Made by a program: the position numbers and the translations under genes
Shown: positions 1 to 5,471 of the stretch, piece after piece
Position numbering within the stretch: position 1 is the stretch's first letter
Layout of the letters: each line of letters begins with the position of its first letter
Assembly (NCBI RefSeq): GCF_020217005.1
Contig: NZ_JAIWOI010000104.1
Location: 1-10,000, forward strand
Origin: Rheinheimera sp.
Lineage (GTDB): Bacteria; Pseudomonadota; Gammaproteobacteria; Enterobacterales; Alteromonadaceae
Length of the DNA: 10,000 nucleotides
Direction of reading: 5' to 3'
The notes under the pieces: model-generated
Told to the model about the DNA's origin: nothing
What the model saw: the letters and a program-made list of their open reading frames with translations, nothing else
Database searches by the model: none

Positions 1-603
1 GACCGCGAAAAAGTCTTTATCGATCAGCATTTAACTCAGTTGATAAACACCATTCAAGGCCTGAAAGTGGTGTTTGAACATATCACCACAGCGGACGCTG
101 TTGAATTTGTTAAAGCTGCGCCAGACCGCGTTGCTGCCACCATTACACCTCAGCACTTACTGTTGAACCGTAACGATATGTTGGTCGGCGGTGTACGCCC
201 TCATAACTACTGCCTGCCAGTATTAAAACGCCGTACGCATCAGGAAGCTTTACGTGCTGTGGTTGCCACTGGCAATAAAAAATTCTTCCTTGGCACAGAT
301 TCAGCACCACACGCTAAACACCGTAAAGAGGCAGCTTGTGGTTGTGCCGGTTGTTACAGCGCCTGGAGTGCAATTGAACTCTATGCACAGGTGTTTGAAG
401 ACTTAGGTTGTCTGGACAAGTTAGAAGGTTTCGCCAGCCACTATGGCCCGGATTTCTACAACCTGCCACGCAATAGCAGCACCATTACTTTAGTAAAAGA
501 AACCTGGACTGTGCCTGCTGAAATCACCCTGCCGGATGGCAGCCCGATTGTGCCATTCTTCGCTGAACAGCAATTAGGCTGGAAGCTGAAACAAGGCCTC
601 TGA
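1..603 (+). CDS. pyrC: Dihydroorotase (class II, E. coli type), C-terminal 200 residues; 5' end outside the window
   Basis: Cytoplasmic zinc enzyme of de novo pyrimidine synthesis; it interconverts N-carbamoyl-L-aspartate and L-dihydroorotate. The reading frame is open from base 1, so this is the last 200 of the roughly 345 residues usual for the family, and the TTG at 40 is an internal codon rather than a start. The segment VVFEHITT carries the metal-ligand histidine (codon 79-81, equivalent to E. coli His177). [15 protein letters not shown] is the substrate-loop region. [15 protein letters not shown] contains the catalytic aspartate (codon 298-300, equivalent to Asp250) and the following substrate-binding histidine. 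CGCAGCYSA is also typical of PyrC. The stop TGA at 601-603 is followed within about 10 bases by a hairpin terminator, so pyrC ends its transcription unit here. The gene appears intact and ordinary. Confidence 0.97.
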   Translation, partial: DREKVFIDQHLTQLINTIQGLKVVFEHITTADAVEFVKAAPDRVAATITPQHLLLNRNDMLVGGVRPHNYCLPVLKRRTHQEALRAVVATGNKKFFLGTDSAPHAKHRKEAACGCAGCYSAWSAIELYAQVFEDLGCLDKLEGFASHYGPDFYNLPRNSSTITLVKETWTVPAEITLPDGSPIVPFFAEQQLGWKLKQGL

Positions 604-613
604 TCCTGAAATA

Positions 614-645
614 AGGGGTCTGAATTGTCAGGCCCCTGTGACTTT
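614..645 (+). terminator. Rho-independent terminator after pyrC
   Basis: A 10-bp stem (614-623 with 628-637) contains one G-U pair and closes a 4-base loop, ATTG. A short run of T at 643-646 follows. The stem begins about 10 bases after the pyrC stop codon. The T tract is short, so termination may be partial. Confidence 0.75.
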
Positions 646-788
646 TCCTCAGCTGCATTTTCCGCTCCATGCACTCTGATAGACATAACAACTCCTCTTC
701 CCCCTTCTGCCTAGCCAGACGAATTCAGCTCGTACAACACAATAGCCGCTAAGTTTTTCACACCAGCTTTATGTAAATATATGTAAAG

Positions 789-811
789 ATGAAAACCATT
801 CGTATTATAAT
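789..811 (+). promoter_or_regulatory. Candidate promoter -10 with overlapping Fur-like site upstream of the siderophore receptor
   Basis: A perfect TATAAT lies at 806-811, 39 bases before the receptor start codon. The -35 region is weak (TGTAAA around 782-787, spacing 18). The AT-rich stretch overlapping the -10 reads on the - strand as GAATGGTTTTCATC, which resembles the arms of a Fur box, though only about 10-11 of 19 positions fit the classical consensus. Iron control would suit a siderophore receptor, but the site is inferred. Just upstream, 771-780 and 781-790 form an imperfect 10-bp direct repeat (ATGTAAA followed by TAT or GAT). Confidence 0.4.
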
Positions 812-850
812 GCGCAAAAAATTCAGGCACTTTTGTTGTATGAGGTTCTT

Positions 851-2941
851 ATGAAACACCAGACATTACGTCACGCAATCCGACTGGCAGTCACAGGTAT
901 GCCTATATTGGCCTTTAGTGTGTTGGCCGATGATCAGAACGTTGAACGCATTCAAGTGGTAGGTCAGGCTCAATCTTACACTGTGGATCAAAGTAGCACC
1001 GCGACTAAAACCCCTACAGCCCTGAAAGATATTCCTCAGGCAATCAGCGTCATTACCGAAGAGTTGATCGACGACCAGGCTATGCAAAATATGTCTGACG
1101 TAGTGCGGTATGTGCCGGGTGTCCAAATGCAACAGGGCGAAGGCCACAGAGACGCACCAGTGTTGCGCGGTAATACTTCTACTGCTGATTTCTTTCTGAA
1201 TGGTGTACGTGATGACGTGCAGTACTTCCGCGACTTGTACAACGTGAAGCGGGTTGAAGTACTCAAAGGCCCCAGTGGTATGATCTTTGGCCGTGGCGGT
1301 GCAGGCGGTCTGATTAACAGAGTGACTAAACAAGCCAATTGGACAGACGGTCGCGCCCTTGACCTGGCCTTTGGCAGCTGGCAACAACAAAGAGCCAGTG
1401 TCGATTTAAACCACGCAGTGAACGAATCGGTAGCAGCACGGCTGACAGCCTTGTATGAAGACTCGGAAGGCTTTCGCGATTATATGGAGTTAAAGCGCCA
1501 GGCTATCAACCCTACCCTGACCTTTAAAGCTTCAGACGCAACCACAGTAGCACTGAGTTATGAGCATTTTAAAGACGATCGCACCACGGATCGTGGCGTT
1601 CCATCGCTCAATGGCCGACCGGTTGCCGTCCCACGTGAACAGTTTTTCGGTAAACCAGAAGACAGCAATTCTGATGCCGTTGTCGATGCCTTTGGCGCTA
1701 CCGTTAGCCACGATTTTGGCAATAATATCACCCTGACCAACACCACCCGTTATGCCGATTATGACAAGTTTTACGGCAACGTCTTTCCGGGCGCAGTGAA
1801 CGCTCAGACCCAAAGAGTCAGCCTGGCAGCCTATACCAGCGAGACCTTAAGGACCAACCTGATGAACCAGACCGATTTGGTGCTCCAGGCGGACCTGGCA
1901 GGTATGCGTCACACTATGCTGACAGGGGTTGAACTGAACCGACAGAAAACCGACAACCAGCGTCTGACCGGCTACTTCACTGATATTAGTGCCACAGCCA
2001 CCTCAGACACTGTACCGCTGGCCAACACTATTTATGCTGGTAGCCTGGAGTTTCGTCCAAGCGCAACAGATGCCAACAACCACAGTGTGGCCAAAACAGC
2101 GGCATTCTACCTGCAGGATCAGATTGAACTGGATCAGAACTGGCAGGCAATAGTTGGACTGCGCTATGACCGCTTTGACGCCGAGCTACTGAACAACAGA
2201 ACCGCTGAGGTGCTGGATACCACAGACAACCTGCTGTCGCCGCGGGCAGGCTTGATTTATCAGCCTAGCCAGGACCTGTCATTTTATGCCAGCTATAGCC
2301 TGTCGTATGTGCCGCGTGCGGGTGAGCAACTGGCCTCATTAACTGTCAGCAACAAAGCGCTGGATCCAGAAGAGTTCACTAATAAAGAAATTGGTATGAA
2401 ATGGGACTTAGGTTCGGGCCTGAATTTCACTACAGCACTGTATCAGTTGGACAGAACCAATGTAGCAGTGACAGATCCAGCCGACCCGACCCGCACTATT
2501 CTGGTGGATGGTCAGCAAGTGCGTGGTCTGGAGCTGGAAATGGCAGGGCAGCTGACGCAACACTGGCAATTGGTGGCGGGATTTGCTTATCAGGACAGTG
2601 AAATTCAGACGCCAACTGCACAAAATGGTAACCATCTGGCTCAGGTTCCTAAGCAAAGCTTTTCCTTGTGGAACCGTTACCAATTGAACGATGTGGTTGC
2701 TGCAGGACTGGGCTGGGTGGCGCAAAGCAGCGGATTTGCCACTACGGACAATAGCGTCACACTGCCAGGCTTTGGCCGGCTGGATGCGGCAGTGTTCTAT
2801 ACACTGAGCCCGCAACTGCGGGTACAAATGAACCTGGAAAACCTGCTGGATAAAACCTACTACGCTTCAGCTCATAACAACAATAACATCACTCCAGGTA
2901 CGCCAAGAGCCTACCGTGTCGGCCTGAGCTATAAGTTCTAA
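851..2941 (+). CDS. TonB-dependent siderophore receptor, Fiu/PiuA-like (696 aa)
   Basis: Outer-membrane receptor of the siderophore-receptor family, probably importing a ferric catecholate-type siderophore using TonB/ExbBD energy. ATG 851 is chosen over the in-frame TTG at 833 because GAGG at 842-845 sits 5 bases upstream and the protein then starts directly with a signal peptide (residues 1-26, cleavage after VLA). A TonB box (VERIQVVGQ, residues 31-39) follows. The plug spans about 54-163 with hallmark segments DIPQAISVITEELI, VRYVPGVQ, LRGNTS, FFLNGVRDD, RVEVLKGPSG and GRGGAGGLINRVTK. The rest is a 22-strand barrel ending in YKF, with the terminal aromatic needed for BAM insertion. Length is normal for the family. 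The gene converges on the regulator that ends at 2948 with only 6 bases between stops, and no biosynthesis or permease genes are adjacent. The family call is firm; the exact ligand is not. Confidence 0.9.
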   Translation: MKHQTLRHAIRLAVTGMPILAFSVLADDQNVERIQVVGQAQSYTVDQSSTATKTPTALKDIPQAISVITEELIDDQAMQNMSDVVRYVPGVQMQQGEGHRDAPVLRGNTSTADFFLNGVRDDVQYFRDLYNVKRVEVLKGPSGMIFGRGGAGGLINRVTKQANWTDGRALDLAFGSWQQQRASVDLNHAVNESVAARLTALYEDSEGFRDYMELKRQAINPTLTFKASDATTVALSYEHFKDDRTTDRGVPSLNGRPVAVPREQFFGKPEDSNSDAVVDAFGATVSHDFGNNITLTNTTRYADYDKFYGNVFPGAVNAQTQRVSLAAYTSETLRTNLMNQTDLVLQADLAGMRHTMLTGVELNRQKTDNQRLTGYFTDISATATSDTVPLANTIYAGSLEFRPSATDANNHSVAKTAAFYLQDQIELDQNWQAIVGLRYDRFDAELLNNRTAEVLDTTDNLLSPRAGLIYQPSQDLSFYASYSLSYVPRAGEQLASLTVSNKALDPEEFTNKEIGMKWDLGSGLNFTTALYQLDRTNVAVTDPADPTRTILVDGQQVRGLELEMAGQLTQHWQLVAGFAYQDSEIQTPTAQNGNHLAQVPKQSFSLWNRYQLNDVVAAGLGWVAQSSGFATTDNSVTLPGFGRLDAAVFYTLSPQLRVQMNLENLLDKTYYASAHNNNNITPGTPRAYRVGLSYKF

Positions 2942-2947
2942 CCTGAC

Positions 2948-4447
2948 TCAGGCACACTGATAACAGCCCGGCTGACGGGGGCAGCTGCTGCCTCTGGCAC
3001 AAATCAGCTGGGCTGGCTTTTCCATACTGCGTTGTACCCACTGAATATTCAGCACGTTAGCTACTGTATTTAAAGTGCTGCGAATAGCTTTTGGTACCAT
3101 AGCCCCACCTTGAGCCCTGACACAAAGTTGCTTCAGCTCTTGCGCCATAGTATCGACGTCTATGCCCTGAGCCTCGATCGCAGGATTTAAATCTATTCCG
3201 GCACAAAGCACATGAGCATTGCCCGCTAAATCAGAGACTTTAGTCGATTCACAACAATAAATCCGAGGCTGGCCGTGTACATCAAGAATAGACAGCTGCG
3301 CTGAATGCGCTGAGTCCGCAGCCTCAAACATCCTAAAAACGGCCCAGTGCTGACAAGGGTCTTCTACCTGGCGCATATTGCCCCAGGGCAAAGGTATACC
3401 GTTGCCCCGGTACACAGCCTTTAATTTACCCGGGGTGTAGGCATCAAAATAATGCCAGTGGCTGTATGGCGACACTGCCGTCATACGGCGCATAGCAACA
3501 GAGGCCGATACACCAGCTAAGTGATGTGAACTGATTTCATAACCTTGTTTGTCTAATAGCTGACGAAACGGCATTTTAGGGCACAACAAAGCACCGGCAA
3601 AAAAGCTCGATTCAAAGTCACGCCAGGCATGCAAAATATCTTGCGGTGCCACAGCACTGTCGTCCGTCGGCACTGATTCAAAAGCCCCGCCCACCATCAT
3701 GCCGCTTTTGACACCATCTTTGTTATGCAGCACTGCATGGCCTATATGCACGGCCAGTTCGTATTTCAGCCGGGTGGGCCACTGCTGCAGTAGCTTATTT
3801 AAATGCAAAGTTGCAGGCGGTAAAAAATACGACGTAGGTACGTTTTTTGATAAGACGCCAAGCTCGTCCAGCACCTCTTTTGGCGTTTGCTCAAACCAGC
3901 GCACCTGCAAACCCAATTGCTGCACTATCTGCATTAGATCTTCCACCGATAAAGGCATCCGCTTCTGGCCCACTTCTTCAGCAGCACGCTCCAGCTCAGG
4001 GAAGTGATTTTGATGATGCTCCTGGTGCGCGCGGATCAGTAGCTGAGCAAACTGACGGCCGCTGATCCCGGTTTGGGACAGCATTTCCGGTATAGCAATT
4101 TGTAGAATATCGTTAGAAAACAAAAAGCCCGGCTCCAGCGCCATACCAGATACACCACCACGACTGCCTTTTTGCGGTGTGATATCCAGTTGCTGCTCTT
4201 CACCATCAAGAAACCATTCCACTTCTTTTTGAAAAACTTCTGCGATCACCTGCAGCATGTCCAGGCTCGGCACCCGTTTGCCACGCTCTATCATCGATAA
4301 ATAGGACACTGAAGGCGCGTACTCAGAGTTCACTCTGATGCAACGGGTCGACAAGTCTTCCATAGTTAAGTTATTACGCTTCCTCAGGTTTCTGATCTTA
4401 GTACCAAGGAAATGCGACTTTCTGAGTAAACTTTTATTGGCTGTCAT
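2948..4447 (-). CDS. XRE-family regulator with degenerate IrrE-like domain, RamB/ScfR- or DUF3612-type (499 aa)
   Basis: Cytoplasmic DNA-binding regulator. Residues 13-82 form a Cro/C1-type HTH (LGTKIRNLRKRNNLTMEDLS, then SYLSMIERGKRVPSLDML). Around 205-300 lies an IrrE/ImmA-like fold: LAVHIGHAVLH at 231-241 aligns with the HELGH zinc motif but has Val and His in place of the first His and the Glu, and FESSFFAGALLCP at 278-290 matches the usual NxFAxxLLMP segment, so it is probably a catalytically dead ligand-binding domain. The C-terminus has Cys483, Cys489, Cys495 and Cys498, like the cysteine-rich tail of RamB/ScfR regulators of acetate, propionate and short-chain acyl metabolism. The start ATG 4445-4447 lacks a clear Shine-Dalgarno, but no better Met precedes the HTH. 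The gene is divergent from the malate-synthase-G-like gene, 145 bases apart, so it may control that gene and itself; this is inferred. The DUF3612 label is from memory. Confidence 0.8.
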   Translation of the reverse strand: MTANKSLLRKSHFLGTKIRNLRKRNNLTMEDLSTRCIRVNSEYAPSVSYLSMIERGKRVPSLDMLQVIAEVFQKEVEWFLDGEEQQLDITPQKGSRGGVSGMALEPGFLFSNDILQIAIPEMLSQTGISGRQFAQLLIRAHQEHHQNHFPELERAAEEVGQKRMPLSVEDLMQIVQQLGLQVRWFEQTPKEVLDELGVLSKNVPTSYFLPPATLHLNKLLQQWPTRLKYELAVHIGHAVLHNKDGVKSGMMVGGAFESVPTDDSAVAPQDILHAWRDFESSFFAGALLCPKMPFRQLLDKQGYEISSHHLAGVSASVAMRRMTAVSPYSHWHYFDAYTPGKLKAVYRGNGIPLPWGNMRQVEDPCQHWAVFRMFEAADSAHSAQLSILDVHGQPRIYCCESTKVSDLAGNAHVLCAGIDLNPAIEAQGIDVDTMAQELKQLCVRAQGGAMVPKAIRSTLNTVANVLNIQWVQRSMEKPAQLICARGSSCPRQPGCYQCA

Positions 4448-4469
4448 TTTGTAAAATTCACACTGTGAA
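4446..4469. promoter_or_regulatory. Two adjoining palindromes at the regulator's start: candidate autoregulatory operator
   Basis: ATTTTGTAAAAT (4446-4457) is an inverted repeat with 5-bp arms that overlaps the start codon of the XRE-type regulator. It shares its last base with TTCACACTGTGAA (4457-4469), a perfect palindrome with 6-bp arms around a central C. A third TGTGAA occurs at 4478-4483. Position and symmetry suit an operator that would repress the regulator's own gene. RamB-type proteins are known to bind TTTGCAAA-like boxes, which the first palindrome loosely resembles. Binding itself is inferred. Confidence 0.4.
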
Positions 4470-4474
4470 GTTTT

Positions 4475-4496
4475 TATTGTGAAATTATTCAGAAAA
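4475..4496. promoter_or_regulatory. Candidate CRP (cAMP receptor protein) site in the divergent region
   Basis: TGTGA at 4478-4482, six bases, then TCAGA at 4489-4493 match 9 of the 10 core positions of the CRP consensus TGTGA-N6-TCACA, with AT-rich flanks. The site lies about 97 bases before the malate-synthase-G-like start and about 30 bases before the regulator start, so it could act on either gene. Catabolite control would fit a role in secondary carbon use. This rests on the motif alone. Confidence 0.42.
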
Positions 4497-4592
4497 CTAA
4501 CATAGACTAAATATCGAACAACAGCAATGTTGCTCTACTGGCCCTACAGCCTTAAGACCTAATTAAAAACAACAGACAACAGGACAGAAATC

Positions 4593-5108
4593 ATGAACAT
4601 GACAGCCACCCAAAACTCACACCAGGACCATGATATCCGGGAAGAGATCAGCTACATAGCAGGGCTGAACCAGAGTCATGTCCGTCAAATCATGGATTAC
4701 TCCAAAGCGTTTTTGGATAAAGTTTTCCCACTGGACAGAGGTTCACACAAAGATGTCTGTAGTTATGTAGTGTATTACCAACATGTATTGGCATTTTTTG
4801 CCGACGGCAGCAATAGCGGCTTAAAAACTCCGGCACAGTTTGTCGCTTTTGGCGGTCACCCGGAACAGCCTCAGTCCCTGCTGTTAAAGGACGGCGAACG
4901 CCATGTTGAGTTACTGTTTTGTCAAAAAGGAGCTCATGGTTCTTTGGATAAAGCTGGTATTGAAGATATCCAATTGCAACTGACTGGCGAACAAAGCGGT
5001 TGGTTCAGTATGATCCGGGGCAACGCCCAACCACAACCTTGTATTGCCAATGCACAAAATAGTCCATGCTTTCGTGCAAAAGAAGGTGGCGATTACAGAG
5101 TAAATTAG
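4593..5108 (+). CDS. Stand-alone protein resembling the alpha/beta insertion domain of malate synthase G (171 aa)
   Basis: No enzymatic function can be assigned. Residues about 35-130 resemble, in order, the alpha/beta domain that malate synthase G (GlcB, about 720 aa) carries between its N-terminal helices and the TIM barrel: KAFLDKVFPLDRGSHKDV, then DGSNSGLKTPAQFVAFGG, then SLLLKDGERHVELLF, then GSLDKAGIEDIQLQ. In GlcB this is followed by the barrel with the catalytic Arg, Glu and Asp residues; here the similarity stops near residue 130 and a unique 40-residue tail follows, so the catalytic core is absent. The start ATG 4593 has AGGA at 4581-4584, 8 bases upstream. There is no signal peptide or membrane segment. 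The frame is clean and the ends fall near domain borders, so a functional single-domain protein is more likely than a decaying remnant, though the latter cannot be excluded. The gene is divergent from the RamB-like regulator. Similarity was judged by eye. Confidence 0.7.
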   Translation: MNMTATQNSHQDHDIREEISYIAGLNQSHVRQIMDYSKAFLDKVFPLDRGSHKDVCSYVVYYQHVLAFFADGSNSGLKTPAQFVAFGGHPEQPQSLLLKDGERHVELLFCQKGAHGSLDKAGIEDIQLQLTGEQSGWFSMIRGNAQPQPCIANAQNSPCFRAKEGGDYRVN

Positions 5109-5166
5109 TTATAACTAACGCAGTTGATTTTTTATACTCTTGGCGACTTGCCTTTAGAGTACGAAA

Positions 5167-5197
5167 TTTGCCAAAGCTGATAAAAATCAGCGGCAAA
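5167..5197. other. Strong imperfect hairpin
   Basis: TTTGCC (5167-5172) pairs with GGCAAA (5192-5197). After a 3-base bulge, AAA, GCTGAT (5176-5181) pairs with ATCAGC (5186-5191) around an AAAA loop. No T run follows on either strand, so it is not a standard terminator. It could stabilise the 3' end of the upstream + strand transcript. Confidence 0.5.
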
Positions 5198-5240
5198 AAG
5201 AATAAAAACAACAGGGGACGATAGACGTTCGACAGGGGAG

Positions 5241-5268
5241 AAAAAGGCCAGCAATCGCTGGCCTTTTT
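5241..5268. terminator. Bidirectional Rho-independent terminator
   Basis: A perfect 12-bp stem (5241-5252 with 5257-5268) has core GGCCAGC/GCTGGCC, a 4-base loop AATC, an A run on the left and a T run on the right. It can therefore terminate transcripts from both sides: the malate-synthase-G-like gene on + (stop 132 bases upstream) and the receptor on - (stop about 200 bases away). Confidence 0.9.
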
Positions 5269-5269
5269 T

Positions 5270-5305
5270 ATGTCCATGGAGGGACGGTATGTCGCAACTG
5301 TCGGG
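5270..5305. repeat. 36-bp direct repeat, copy 1
   Basis: Begins ATGTCCATGGAGGGACGGTA and continues with TGTCG and TGTCGGG. It is identical to the copy at 5321-5356 except at two positions (5295 and 5298), and contains the palindrome TCCATGGA. It starts directly after the terminator's T run. Confidence 0.9.
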
Positions 5306-5320
5306 AACGTTGTTGCGACC

Positions 5321-5356
5321 ATGTCCATGGAGGGACGGTATGTCGAAAATGTCGGG
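5321..5356. repeat. 36-bp direct repeat, copy 2
   Basis: Second copy, 51 bases downstream of the first, with 34 of 36 positions identical. The bases just before it (TTGTTGCGACC, 5310-5320) recur before the partial third copy, so the repeat unit is larger than 36 bp. Confidence 0.9.
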
Positions 5357-5371
5357 GTGATAACGGTCTTT

Positions 5372-5397
5372 CGAAATACCAAGAGTTTGGCATTTCG
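5372..5397 (-). other. Hairpin in the 3' region of the receptor transcript
   Basis: An 11-bp stem (5372-5382 with 5387-5397) has a 4-base loop. The single non-Watson-Crick position is A-C in + strand RNA but G-U in - strand RNA, so it folds better in the transcript of the receptor gene that ends at 5472. No T run follows. It may protect the mRNA 3' end or be part of the repeat cluster. Confidence 0.45.
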
Positions 5398-5435
5398 CCG
5401 GTATCACGCCTTCGCCTCCGGCTAAGGCCGGAAGC

Positions 5436-5462
5436 TTGTTGCGACCATGTCCATTGAGTGAC
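5436..5462. repeat. Partial third repeat copy
   Basis: TTGTTGCGACC followed by ATGTCCATTGAGTGAC matches 5310-5336 at 25 of 27 positions; the two changes are G to T. It ends 9 bases before the stop codon of the receptor gene on the - strand. Confidence 0.8.
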
Positions 5463-5471
5463 TTACACCGA

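Larger units (their letters stand above)
5109..5471. other. Gene-free stretch of 363 bases with hairpins, terminator and repeats
   Basis: This lies between the convergent malate-synthase-G-like gene and the sugar-locus receptor. I find no convincing coding region. It holds a hairpin at 5135-5161, a hairpin at 5167-5197, a strong terminator at 5241-5268, two 36-bp direct repeats with a partial third copy (5270-5462), a hairpin at 5372-5397 and another at 5414-5435. Short open frames on the - strand through the repeats give repetitive peptides and are best read as artefacts of the repeated DNA. Confidence 0.7.

Noticed and set aside
833..850. TTG 833 as start of the siderophore receptor
   Set aside because: It adds six residues before the signal peptide, whereas ATG 851 has GAGG at the right distance.
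866..1390. Open frames on the opposite strand of the two receptor genes and of the regulator
   Set aside because: They are antisense shadows without recognisable domains, while the + or - strand gene in each case has clear family motifs throughout.
4457..4469. TTCACACTGTGAA read as a CRP site
   Set aside because: The half-sites are in the wrong order for CRP (TCACA before TGTGA) with a single base between them; the better CRP-like match is at 4478-4493.
5270..5356. Direct repeats resembling a CRISPR array
   Set aside because: Only two full copies with a 15-base gap, a diverged partial third copy at a different distance, and no cas genes. They fit a dispersed intergenic repeat instead.
5005..5407. 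Short open frames on the - strand giving peptides with repeated RPSMD or PSLHGH segments
   Set aside because: The peptide repeats simply reflect the repeated DNA. The frames cross a strong terminator and overlap the end of the + strand gene, and they lack convincing ribosome-binding sites.
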